57,383 bases of DNA, taken from the IMG/VR virus record IMGVR_UViG_3300032299_000921, positions 1-57,383 of that record. One strand, written 5' to 3'. The notes under the pieces are model-generated. The model was not told the DNA's origin. It ran no database searches and saw nothing but the letters and a program-made list of their open reading frames with translations. This document shows, piece by piece, positions 42,601 to 50,177 of the stretch; the first letter of the stretch is position 1, and every line of letters starts with the position of its first letter. This stretch comes from a virus. Made by a program: the position numbers and the translations under genes.

Positions 42601-44111
42601 TCAATAGAATGTTCTATTTGCGTAGACCATCCATTAAGATTGTAATCAATTTGCTCTTTTAAATTACTCAACACCATTCTATTATCGTGCTGAATAATAT
42701 TTTTTACACTTACATATTTACTAGTTATTGCTAATAATTCTTCATTTGAAAGTTGTATTAAATCTTGACCTATTTCCGTGTGTTCAACTTCTAATTCTGT
42801 TTCATTTCCAGAAAGAGTAAAACGCTGAACTATATTTGCGGTAAATGAAGTTCCCTTATATTCAATGACTACAAGTTCAAAATATTTATAAATACCAGGA
42901 GTAAAATTCTTAATTGTTAATGAAATAGCCTTATTTGTTGTTGTTTCTATTTCATCTCCAAATATCTCATAGGCTTTGTCTTTTTTTCCTAAATAAATAG
43001 GAAACGGATTTGTGATTTCAACAAAGTCTTGATAAACAAAATCCTCTGTCAAAAATCTACCAGTATATCTCTTTGTTCCTGCCTTTAATTTACCCTTACC
43101 TTCAATTATATTGATATTCTCAAAATATGCAGTTTCATTTGCTAAGAAAAATAAAGTTTCGAAATCTACATTTGCTAAATCATATCTACCTTCTGTTACA
43201 TTCAATGCACCATTAATTGTTTTTCTATTACTGTACTTTAAGTAAACGACTCTTGGTGGATTTAAATTATCTGTCCAGTAGATGTTGATCTGAGGCCCAA
43301 CCCTTTCAATTTGCATTTCTGCTTTTCTCTGGGGATTAAACCTTAGTTTTTTAGATCTTAATAATTTAGTATATGAGTAACCTGTCGAATTTGGATAGAT
43401 TACACCAATCTCAGAAATAATAGATGTACCATCTGAGTTCAAATCATCTCCTGCTAAGAGAACAAACATCTCATCATCTAACTGAGCAGATCCTATAAAT
43501 GTAAACTTACCTACTTGTGTATGATATTCAGAAATCTGAGAAAACTTGGCATACACTCCTTGTGAGTTTGTAATCAAAAAGAAAAACTCATTTGTAAGAG
43601 CAGTTGTTACATCAAAGTATCCTGCTACATTGGTACCAGAGATTGTCTTTGTTACCGTTGTTGCAGAGTATGAAAATAAGCCACCCAACCAAGCATTTAA
43701 GATATTGTCTAAATCAGCCTTGATTACAGTTACCGCAGAAGCTAGATTTGTAGAAGAGTAGTTTACAAAAGGACCAGTTGTCTTTGTATGCAACACCCCT
43801 GTTGAATCCTCTATGTAAATATTTGCATCGTGCGAAGAGACTGAACCATTGTAAATATCCTCAACGTCAACAAAAACTCTGTAAGTCTGAGTTTCAGGAG
43901 CATAAGTAAAAGCTATACCAGCAACGCCATTTATTGTATTTACCAAGTTGGCATTTCCTTTGACCGGAACAACACCACCAAAGTCTCCTCCGTTTGAATC
44001 AACGGCCCTATGGCGAATGTTTGTTGCGTCTATGTAATTACCTTTTCCAATATAAGATACTTCTGTATCCTTATCCATTACACCACTAGGGGTTACTCTT
44101 ACTTGAGCCAT
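39627..44111 (-). CDS. Large tail stabilisation/muzzle-like protein
   Basis: The 1494-aa protein opens with a short basic part and YIDATNIRHRAVDSNGG (about 27-43), the pattern at the start of the long tail proteins called stabilisation or muzzle protein in crAss-like and related podoviruses. The body is beta-rich, with an inserted FCCH-like module near 600-670 (NNHKFFEGQKIRF through NTFQVAA). The C-terminus (NDSTGTGVNSNDTSRLFGRW, then KFRASP) also fits that group. It directly follows three ring-like connector genes, as expected for the tail barrel that closes the DNA channel. A crAss-type assignment is from memory of architecture. Confidence 0.72.
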   Translation of the reverse strand: MAQVRVTPSGVMDKDTEVSYIGKGNYIDATNIRHRAVDSNGGDFGGVVPVKGNANLVNTINGVAGIAFTYAPETQTYRVFVDVEDIYNGSVSSHDANIYIEDSTGVLHTKTTGPFVNYSSTNLASAVTVIKADLDNILNAWLGGLFSYSATTVTKTISGTNVAGYFDVTTALTNEFFFLITNSQGVYAKFSQISEYHTQVGKFTFIGSAQLDDEMFVLLAGDDLNSDGTSIISEIGVIYPNSTGYSYTKLLRSKKLRFNPQRKAEMQIERVGPQINIYWTDNLNPPRVVYLKYSNRKTINGALNVTEGRYDLANVDFETLFFLANETAYFENINIIEGKGKLKAGTKRYTGRFLTEDFVYQDFVEITNPFPIYLGKKDKAYEIFGDEIETTTNKAISLTIKNFTPGIYKYFELVVIEYKGTSFTANIVQRFTLSGNETELEVEHTEIGQDLIQLSNEELLAITSKYVSVKNIIQHDNRMVLSNLKEQIDYNLNGWSTQIEHSIEETFINGTGYLLDDNNSDPNINYGEYAVPENVRDYTGYMINDTYRFGIQVQWKNTGRWSNAYWVDDIRFDGSSTNVNVSDNRRRTFGGAVTSVNTGTNTITVNNHKFFEGQKIRFSGTTPPFPLFFNVIYRAINVTTNTFQVAAEQNPTTPIDITTSGTAVTVTKQKIDNNFAEGINSTENKVKVFYPKFFNIDLEYLVDTNGDGVGDVPIKKLIKAFKFVRAERIPEVLATGLFGATGYFVDGSKTYYIPLYSTNEVSYQTSWTLSVPPFTVITSNRSVINFISSDLYFGKQYEYKESDSIKILGCYSNLDTKYFSGVSNAINTGLTAGDTNKYFSLGGFFVDPMVYDLQYTNYTIKDSKFVEYGSEVNFQGKTITTKTFNTSYDGVGGPLSIFAPRLFSSHFFELNSAISAPHASMSSNDRGLYYGQIFRDLGGNLKYPKNKELTTYQSIGNLQLVNSTDNGKINAISIFGGDVFIQRTHLRTLFQKWDSAKSTLGYGLSFYSQNERNSQLFTALEHDLTFSGPGYVFPQKTDKTQIGTSATVSSGEWKAGLFYWLEQWPEVSNQNNYDESYSAVYQANDVNSFDENNDFDGSSPIRITWSAKKTTGSLKDNYRLFKPLDFADLDFTRGEISHHEVINNAFYTFQERSVQRQYFRDASLVGAQEGTDIVVGSGSILGAPGVELTSIGTSKKESVVRGKNPNGKDVVYWYNDRLQKLVRLAGDGISVLSDRGLATFFLNNGKFVSNEFYPLSGRGVHGVWNDKYGEAIFTFKYNDGVSEKSFTIVYDEIKNGFTSFHSYTPNIYLPYNNTFFSPDPDTGFENTIYLHDSGLNYSFYGVIGDYEPYIEFVMNYDPNLPKIFEAIQVNSELIPFGSSNKPVYFNTKNHISFLDNSDFELREDLFYSTIKNDSTGTGVNSNDTSRLFGRWLKMKIFLAAGTATTGFLLASDGSYILNSTGGRIILNIGTGGVGNQKLINAIVKFRASPRLYNQ

Positions 44112-44608
44112 TAAATATTAGCGAGTTTTTGAGTTTGATATTCTCGTTGGTAGTTCTGCATAACTGCAACGCCAAAGTCTTTGATGTATCTACGAGTGTA
44201 CTTCCATCCGATATAGGCTACTAACATACGTTCCCAATCATCAGGCAGAATTATATTGTCATCGCTGTCTGTTCTGAGACCCAAATATCTTATTTCTATT
44301 TTTGTACCATCTGCAATACCCTCAGAAGAATTAAATATAAGTGTATCCCCTTGAATGGTGTAATCAATATCTGGACAATAAACTTGTTCTGTACCACACA
44401 AACTAATAGACTTTATTTTAGACCATCCATCAGGCATAGTCCCTTTACTATCAAAAATCTCAATGACTTTTGATTTGTCTGTTAATTTTCTCATTGTCTT
44501 ATGAGAACGTATTGCTTGATTAACAAGAACCTCAAACCACAAAGCATTTGCTTCATAACTAGAGTTTAACTCTTCACAAGCAGCTGATATTACATCATCT
44601 ATTTTCAT
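44111..44608 (-). CDS. Head-tail connector ring protein (third of three)
   Basis: The 165-aa protein has an N-terminal helical bundle (SAACEELNSSYEANALWFEV), a short beta insertion and a C-terminal helix (WERMLVAYIGWKYTRRY), the general plan of podoviral adaptor and tail-tubular proteins. It overlaps the muzzle-like gene and its upstream neighbour by one base each. It should form a ring between portal and muzzle. Confidence 0.68.
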   Translation of the reverse strand: MKIDDVISAACEELNSSYEANALWFEVLVNQAIRSHKTMRKLTDKSKVIEIFDSKGTMPDGWSKIKSISLCGTEQVYCPDIDYTIQGDTLIFNSSEGIADGTKIEIRYLGLRTDSDDNIILPDDWERMLVAYIGWKYTRRYIKDFGVAVMQNYQREYQTQKLANI

Positions 44609-45246
44609 TATCTAGGTATCTCTGTTTGATTACTTAAAGCAGGTTCAACAGGGCGTTGAGTTTTTCTCAATAAATCATTTGAGACAAGCTCTACTATCTC
44701 TCGTTTTAGATTTGCATCTACCGGATAGTGATCGATTGTTTTATCAAAATTAGGTATGGTTGTAGGGTTGTTAAACATTGCTCTAACAGTTACATATTGC
44801 AACTTGTTGTTGTTGTAAAAATACAATAACATATTGTTTTGCTCTATGTGTTTAAAATCCCACATAATCTCTTTCTTCTTAGCGAAGATAGAATGCCTAG
44901 TTAAAGTACTATAACCCTTTCTAATTCTAGGAAATGGTTTGAATCCATTGACATGACCAACATATACAAAGCCATCATTGTGCCCATCTACAGAAATAAC
45001 ATTGGGACATTCAAAAGTCACAAAGTCACAATCCTTTTCAAAACCTTGAAAAGAAATATCCAATGTCTGAACCCAAGAATCATTTATAAACTTACCCACC
45101 TTTATCATATACTGACCGATGAGAGTAGCTCTTGCGTTATGTATTTTTGACTCTAGGTATTGATCATCAAAACGACTATCGTTATAACCCATTCCGCTGT
45201 TTAAGTCATTGCGGATTTCTTCTACTATTTCTTTTAATAGGATCAT
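44608..45246 (-). CDS. Head-tail connector ring protein (second of three)
   Basis: The 212-aa protein begins with helices (LKEIVEEIRNDLNSGMG), has SKIHNARATLIGQYMIKVGK near 33-52 and a strand-rich centre, then a C-terminal helix with a disordered Pro-rich end. The layout fits ring proteins stacked below the portal in crAss-like podoviruses. It is coupled by an ATGA overlap to the upstream ring gene. Its function is from position and fold impression. Confidence 0.66.
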   Translation of the reverse strand: MILLKEIVEEIRNDLNSGMGYNDSRFDDQYLESKIHNARATLIGQYMIKVGKFINDSWVQTLDISFQGFEKDCDFVTFECPNVISVDGHNDGFVYVGHVNGFKPFPRIRKGYSTLTRHSIFAKKKEIMWDFKHIEQNNMLLYFYNNNKLQYVTVRAMFNNPTTIPNFDKTIDHYPVDANLKREIVELVSNDLLRKTQRPVEPALSNQTEIPR

Positions 45247-46034
45247 GGATTTTCAATTATATCTTGTTGAGCCATTTGACGAGTTGCCATATCTTTCGTC
45301 TGAGTCCCAAAATTAAGCACGCACTCGTCCATAAGACGATAAAGGAATTTACTAGAATAGTAATCCTCAAGAGTCGTAACTGTGTTTGCAACATCAATAG
45401 TTAATGGAGCAGTTCTTATGTAATCTACATCAATAGATGCTAAGTTTGCTGAAGGGGAAATTTTAAAAGACTTAGGAGTAGAAGTCCCATCAGTTTGGGG
45501 CTCAAACCTAGGTGTAACTATATCAGCTTTGTGAAACGGACTACCCTTTCTATCTGATTGCATTTGCTTTGCTTCTCTAGAAACAACACGAAAATAAGTA
45601 CCTGTGGCCAAACCTCCGGTACTTAAAGTAAACGTATCTCCTTTGACTTTTGTAACTGTATAACTTGTCGAACTGAACTTAACAGTATCTCCTTTACGAA
45701 GTGTGTGATTTGCAGATGTATACGTACTTCCAGAAACAGCAGTTACTGCAAATGGAACTTCATAGTTTGTAACCATATACATTATATGCATATAGTTAGG
45801 AAGTAATGTATTTATTTTAACTACACCTGCAACAGGAATTACATTCTGACCTTTTACTAAAAAAGGCATCATTTCATCAGCATCAACTTCTAATGATTCT
45901 CTACGCCAATACTTATCTACGAGACGTTGCATTGTCTCTTTAATCAAGGAATTAGCCTTGGTATTATCTAAATAAGCAGAGTAAGCCTTATCTATTTTTT
46001 GTTGCAGATATGACCAAAATTGTGCACCAGTCAT
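45243..46034 (-). CDS. Head-tail connector ring protein (first of three) with FCCH-like insert
   Basis: The 263-aa protein has N-terminal helices (FWSYLQQKIDKAYSAY and LIKETMQRLVDKYW), a beta region containing a short FCCH-like module around 105-150 (SANHTLRKGDTVKF to DTFTLST), and a C-terminal helical part. The order helical domain, insert, helix fits an adaptor ring whose insert projects from the tail. TATCTTTG lies 4 nt before the ATG, after a strong terminator, so a new transcript starts here. Confidence 0.66.
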   Translation of the reverse strand: MTGAQFWSYLQQKIDKAYSAYLDNTKANSLIKETMQRLVDKYWRRESLEVDADEMMPFLVKGQNVIPVAGVVKINTLLPNYMHIMYMVTNYEVPFAVTAVSGSTYTSANHTLRKGDTVKFSSTSYTVTKVKGDTFTLSTGGLATGTYFRVVSREAKQMQSDRKGSPFHKADIVTPRFEPQTDGTSTPKSFKISPSANLASIDVDYIRTAPLTIDVANTVTTLEDYYSSKFLYRLMDECVLNFGTQTKDMATRQMAQQDIIENP

Positions 46035-46038
46035 TAAT

Positions 46039-46046
46039 CAAAGATA
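46039..46046 (-). promoter_or_regulatory. -7 element TATCTTTG of the first ring gene
   Basis: TATCTTTG ends 4 nt before the ATG at 46034 and follows a strong terminator, marking a new transcription unit. Confidence 0.5.
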
Positions 46047-46070
46047 CAAAATTTCAAAGAAAATAAAAAA

Positions 46071-46088
46071 TGGGGGTCGAGACCCCCA
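46071..46088 (-). terminator. Intrinsic terminator before the ring genes
   Basis: TGGGGGTC and GACCCCCA form an 8-bp perfect stem with a 2-nt formal loop, followed leftward by TTTTTTATTTT. It ends the single-gene unit at 46097-46939. One copy of GAGACCC overlaps it. Confidence 0.85.
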
Positions 46089-46096
46089 CTCTTAAA

Positions 46097-46939
46097 CTAT
46101 TTTCTAGTAATTCTTTTCTTTTCAGTTGCTGAATTTACCGGAAGAAGGTTTAATATTTCTTCTGGTATTTCTAATTCTTTATCTAGATTACTAACAATTA
46201 TTTGTTCTTTTTCTCTTTTATCTACCTCAGGTTTGATGTAATTTTCAAAAAGATCATTGTCAGACAATAACATCGCATAAACAGAATCAATAGAAGCACC
46301 TAAGTTTCTACCTCCTACTTTATAGACAGATTGTTCTTTAGCAATAACACCATACGATACTGCTTTATTTGCATAAATAGCAGCCTCTTTTTCATTCTGT
46401 TTGATGTTAATGAAATTTCTAACTTCGTCTCTTTTAGCAATAGCGATACCTCCCAAAGTCATACCAACAAGATTTAAATACAATTCTTTTTCAGACATAT
46501 CTCTTGGATCTCCACCTAACGCAAAACACAAGTTGAATCTTTCTAAAAGATTCATATTCGAAATAATCGAAACGGTTTCTAGTTTTGACATTAGGGCTTC
46601 ATAATCACTTGAAACTTTTTCTTCTTTAATCTCAAAAATAAATTGTTCAGAAATAAAATTTCTATTGCTAAATCCTTCTGTTCTAACCAAAGGATGTTTT
46701 TTCCAAAAATCAATTACTGCTTTTTGAGCAAAGTCTTCAACATCCAAAGTGATAATCAATGGATAACCATTTTGAAACGTGTGTTGAAAAACTCTATCTG
46801 TTTCATCGATAGAAGTCAATACTTTCTTTCCAGAATGATTTAAGAAATACTCTTTATCGGAATCTCTATCTCTGTAAGATCCGACAATTGTTACGTTTCC
46901 TTTTGTACTCAAAGGAATAATTTGTGCTTTGATAATCAT
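46097..46939 (-). CDS. Hypothetical structural-region protein
   Basis: The 280-aa product is not recognised. It has a strand-rich N-terminal half (IIKAQIIPLSTKGNVTIVGS) and a helical, charged C-terminal half (DEVRNFINIKQNEKEAAIY). It is flanked by terminators on both sides and has its own TATATTTG 12 nt before the ATG, so it is probably transcribed as a single-gene unit. Its place between capsid-type and ring genes suggests a head or head-completion role. Confidence 0.6.
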   Translation of the reverse strand: MIIKAQIIPLSTKGNVTIVGSYRDRDSDKEYFLNHSGKKVLTSIDETDRVFQHTFQNGYPLIITLDVEDFAQKAVIDFWKKHPLVRTEGFSNRNFISEQFIFEIKEEKVSSDYEALMSKLETVSIISNMNLLERFNLCFALGGDPRDMSEKELYLNLVGMTLGGIAIAKRDEVRNFINIKQNEKEAAIYANKAVSYGVIAKEQSVYKVGGRNLGASIDSVYAMLLSDNDLFENYIKPEVDKREKEQIIVSNLDKELEIPEEILNLLPVNSATEKKRITRK

Positions 46940-46951
46940 AATATTTTTTTA

Positions 46952-46959
46952 CAAATATA
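46952..46959 (-). promoter_or_regulatory. -7 element TATATTTG of the gene at 46097-46939
   Basis: TATATTTG lies 12 nt before the ATG at 46939, between two terminators, so this gene has its own promoter and end. Confidence 0.5.
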
Positions 46960-46983
46960 AATTATTTTATTCGTTAAATAAAA

Positions 46984-47014
46984 AAAATAGGGAGATTTTA
47001 ACCCTCCCTATTTT
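46984..47014 (-). terminator. Intrinsic terminator after the capsid/auxiliary capsid genes
   Basis: AAAATAGGGAG pairs with CTCCCTATTTT (11 bp, 9-nt loop), followed by T-rich sequence in the leftward direction. It separates the abundant head proteins from downstream genes. Confidence 0.85.
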
Positions 47015-47030
47015 TAAGTTTAGTTATTTA

Positions 47031-47801
47031 TTATTTAACTAATAAACTAGAAAGTGCAGTAATAAGTGCTGCCCAGTTATTTGTTCCACTAGTGAAGTTA
47101 AAATATATTGTATATTTTTCTTCTGCACCAGAACCTAATACGCTTTCACCTTGATTTTTTACTTCAAAAGTCATAACGCTATAAACTTGCCCACTAACAG
47201 GTTTTCCTGTTTCTGTAGTAAATAAGTTAGTTGCTAATAAATCAGCTCCTTTAGCACCGTATTCTGGAGAACCAGCAGTACCAACAGCAGCAGATAAGTT
47301 TGGTCCACCAGCAGCATTAAAGATTGGATGAGTAGCTTTTGCAGTAATAGTCAATACCTCACTACCAGCAGCACCAGTTGAAGAGGCAGCTACACGATTA
47401 GTCCAATAAGGGTGCTTGTTAATTGCAGAAATAAATGCGTTAACAATTGTCTCACGAGAACCACCAGAAGCAGGGGTTGTGTGTGTAAACACACTCTGTA
47501 CTTCGTTTGGTAAGTTATTGCTAAACTCTTGTCCTTTTTCTGCACTCAATACAACACGATAATCAGTTGAGTTAACAACAGTAGGAGTAATGTTAACAAT
47601 ACGAAGTACTTCAGCAGCATATTGTTTAAAACTACCATTTTTAATTGCGTGCAACTGAAAAGGAAAGTTTCTCAATGCAGAAGGAAGACCAGCTAATGCT
47701 TGTGTTCCACCTATTGAAATGTAACCACCTTTATTTACAGCAGTACCATCGTTTGCACTAGGGTTAGCTGCTAAACAGAAATATTTTTGATTCATTGACA
47801 T
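47031..47801 (-). CDS. Putative auxiliary capsid or head-associated protein
   Basis: The 256-aa protein is beta-rich with Ala/Gly/Thr/Ser composition and a central VNAFISAINKHPYW segment; it lies 11 nt after the capsid gene and is followed by a strong terminator. Composition and location fit a head decoration or auxiliary capsid protein made in large amounts with the capsid. No family is recognised. Confidence 0.6.
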   Translation of the reverse strand: MSMNQKYFCLAANPSANDGTAVNKGGYISIGGTQALAGLPSALRNFPFQLHAIKNGSFKQYAAEVLRIVNITPTVVNSTDYRVVLSAEKGQEFSNNLPNEVQSVFTHTTPASGGSRETIVNAFISAINKHPYWTNRVAASSTGAAGSEVLTITAKATHPIFNAAGGPNLSAAVGTAGSPEYGAKGADLLATNLFTTETGKPVSGQVYSVMTFEVKNQGESVLGSGAEEKYTIYFNFTSGTNNWAALITALSSLLVK

Positions 47802-47812
47802 AGTAATAAATA

Positions 47813-49159
47813 TTAATTAGCGAATTCAATCAAACCACAACGGTCTGCAAGAACATACAAACCACAATCTGACAAGATGTGGAAGTCAACTCCATCAACG
47901 TCTGAAGTACCCAAAGATACTGACTGACCACCACTCAAAGCAGCTTTAATAGTTGAAGGATCGCTAGACTCAAGACCAATCATACCAGGAACGTAGTTAG
48001 CGATTAACTCATCTTGATTGAAGTGATACTTCTGAAGAGTAGCGATAGTTCCAGAACCATCAGCAGCAGGAGTAGGAGTTAAATCCACAAAGTAAATAGA
48101 GTTACTCATTTTAGGTTTACCATTGATGGTAGAAAGTTCACCACGGAACATTTCGTCATCCAATAAAGCCCAACGAACGAATTCAATCTCAATACCAGCG
48201 TAAGCATACTTCATCACGTTCAAACCACTTACTGAAGTTCCACCTAAAGTGTTGGCAGTACCAGCAAATTTGATGTAGTCACCCAAGATAGTTTGCAAAC
48301 GAGCTAAAGCAGCAGAACCCATCAAAGCGACAAGTTTACGTCCACCTTCAGCAGATACACGAACCATTTGCTCCAAGAAGTCATTGAACACAGTCTGAGT
48401 TAACTCAGAAGTCAAAGACAAGTAAGAACCGCCATTGTTGATGATTGACCAACGCAAACCACCAGTAGTATAATACTCACCCATAGGACCTTGCTTGATA
48501 GCACGCTCAGAAAAAGCATATTTGTACTCCAACTGTTTAGCGAAAGCCTTCAAAGTCAAATCATCATATGATCTCCACCAAAAATCGCCATTCCACTTTA
48601 CGAAAGAAGAAATACGATCTCTACGAGATTGGTGTGAACTTTCACGAGTTACCGCAGTCAAAGCATAATCGGTATCAGGAGTGTAGTTCAAAGTGCTCTT
48701 ACCACTAGAAGAACGGTTAGCAGAAGCATCAAAGAAACGCTTTGCTTGAGTATTAGCTAAGAAGTGAGTACCAGCAGTTAAAGATGATGTGCTATGAGGA
48801 GCAAGAATTAAACTATTTCCTGTTGTATCAACATTAACCACAATACCTTGAACTAAATTACCATCAGCAACGATGTCACCAATACGGAATTTACTAGCAT
48901 CTAATACAGCTACACTTAATCCACCATTACCAGAAGCAGTTCCATTTACTACAATTTTAGAATAAACACCCAAGTTACCTAAAGAGCTGATTTCTACTTT
49001 ACTTTGAGGAGTAGAGATAGAAGGAGCTAATTTAGAAGTCAACTGGGTCAATACGTTATACCCGTAATCTTGGGCATAAACCATCGCCATTTTATTAGGC
49101 AATGAAAGTCCTTTAAGCAAAAGTGATTGACTTAAAGGCAGATTTGAGATAGTTGCCAT
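47813..49159 (-). CDS. Major capsid protein
   Basis: The 448-aa protein follows the scaffold gene and has the size and composition of an HK97-fold capsid protein: an N-terminal hydrophobic helix (LSQSLLLKGLSLP), a long Gly/Ser-rich loop around 60-150, a spine-type helical region (LTLKAFAKQLEYKYAF near 200), and A-domain segments such as MKYAYAGIEIEFVRW. Codons here look more GC-rich than in the surroundings, as often seen in highly expressed virion genes. Gene order portal-scaffold-capsid supports the call strongly; the fold itself is inferred. Confidence 0.85.
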   Translation of the reverse strand: MATISNLPLSQSLLLKGLSLPNKMAMVYAQDYGYNVLTQLTSKLAPSISTPQSKVEISSLGNLGVYSKIVVNGTASGNGGLSVAVLDASKFRIGDIVADGNLVQGIVVNVDTTGNSLILAPHSTSSLTAGTHFLANTQAKRFFDASANRSSSGKSTLNYTPDTDYALTAVTRESSHQSRRDRISSFVKWNGDFWWRSYDDLTLKAFAKQLEYKYAFSERAIKQGPMGEYYTTGGLRWSIINNGGSYLSLTSELTQTVFNDFLEQMVRVSAEGGRKLVALMGSAALARLQTILGDYIKFAGTANTLGGTSVSGLNVMKYAYAGIEIEFVRWALLDDEMFRGELSTINGKPKMSNSIYFVDLTPTPAADGSGTIATLQKYHFNQDELIANYVPGMIGLESSDPSTIKAALSGGQSVSLGTSDVDGVDFHILSDCGLYVLADRCGLIEFAN

Positions 49160-49185
49160 TTATTTTTTATTTTTTTGTTTTCCCT

Positions 49186-50136
49186 TTAACCTGGGAATAA
49201 GGTTGAAAAGGCTTCTTGAACAGCCTCAAGACCAGAACTAACAATCTTTCCAGAATTAGAATAATTTTTTGAAGGATTAGTTACTTCTTTTATAACTTGT
49301 TCCTTACCTTCATTCTTAGCTTTTGTAATGTTAGCCTTTACTAAATCCGCTCCATAGTTTAACCATAGAGCGACACTATACATTTTCTCAACATCAATAG
49401 AACCATCTTTTCTTGTCATTGTGAAATCTTTCTCTAAATAGCTTTTTAAATTTTTCGACATTTCGTCTGTAATTTTTAAACCAAATAGTTCTTTTTCAGC
49501 AAGATTCGTAGAGAATTCTTCTAAATCTGTATGATACTTATCGACAATGGCTTTTGCTTTTAAGTCTGATTCATTATTAGATTGAGTAAGTTGTTTCAAC
49601 TTATCTTCATTCTTTTTTTGAAACTTTTCTTTAAAGTTTTCAACCAATTGTTTCTTTTGGAATAGAGATGAATTCTTGTAATCGTAAAGAGCTTGTTCAG
49701 TTTCTTCCTCTGTCAAATTCATAAAATTCTTCAGACCTTCTTCTACAATTTTTTCATCTCCCCAAGATGAAGTATCTTCAACTTGGTATTCTTTGATGAA
49801 ATCAGCCAAAGTTTTTCCGCTTTTTTTGTATTCCATCAAAAGCTTCATTTCTTCGTCTAATTCAATTTCCGGAGCTTTAGTTTCAGTTTGAGTTTGATTC
49901 TCAACTTTCTCTTCAGACTCATTTTTCTTTTCCCACCAAGGAGTTTCGTCTTGCTCCGTATTATTTGTTTGCGTTACTGAATCAGTAATCTGATCATTAA
50001 CTGCATTTGTTTTTTCAGAGGTTTCAACAGAAGTTTCTTCTGTCTTACCCTCTGGAGTATTTTGATTTTGGTTAGTTGTAACAGTTTGATTTCTCAATTC
50101 TTCTGCTATCTCTCCAAACAATTGTTCGTTACTCAT
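49186..50136 (-). CDS. Scaffolding protein
   Basis: The 316-aa protein is acidic and helical, with a low-complexity Glu/Thr/Asn/Gln-rich N-terminal 95 residues, a central coiled-coil-prone region (KEKFQKKNEDKLKQL near 168), and a C-terminal tail ending AVQEAFSTLFPG. This composition, between portal and major capsid genes, is typical of scaffolds that shape the procapsid. No protease domain is seen. TAATTTTG lies 7 nt before the ATG. Confidence 0.78.
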   Translation of the reverse strand: MSNEQLFGEIAEELRNQTVTTNQNQNTPEGKTEETSVETSEKTNAVNDQITDSVTQTNNTEQDETPWWEKKNESEEKVENQTQTETKAPEIELDEEMKLLMEYKKSGKTLADFIKEYQVEDTSSWGDEKIVEEGLKNFMNLTEEETEQALYDYKNSSLFQKKQLVENFKEKFQKKNEDKLKQLTQSNNESDLKAKAIVDKYHTDLEEFSTNLAEKELFGLKITDEMSKNLKSYLEKDFTMTRKDGSIDVEKMYSVALWLNYGADLVKANITKAKNEGKEQVIKEVTNPSKNYSNSGKIVSSGLEAVQEAFSTLFPG

Positions 50137-50143
50137 ATGTATA

Positions 50144-50151
50144 CAAAATTA
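50144..50151 (-). promoter_or_regulatory. -7 element TAATTTTG of the scaffold gene
   Basis: TAATTTTG ends 7 nt before the ATG at 50136 and fits TAnnTTTG. It would allow scaffold and capsid to be made at higher levels than portal. Confidence 0.45.
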
Positions 50152-50177
50152 TATTATTATTTCTAAAAATCAAAATT

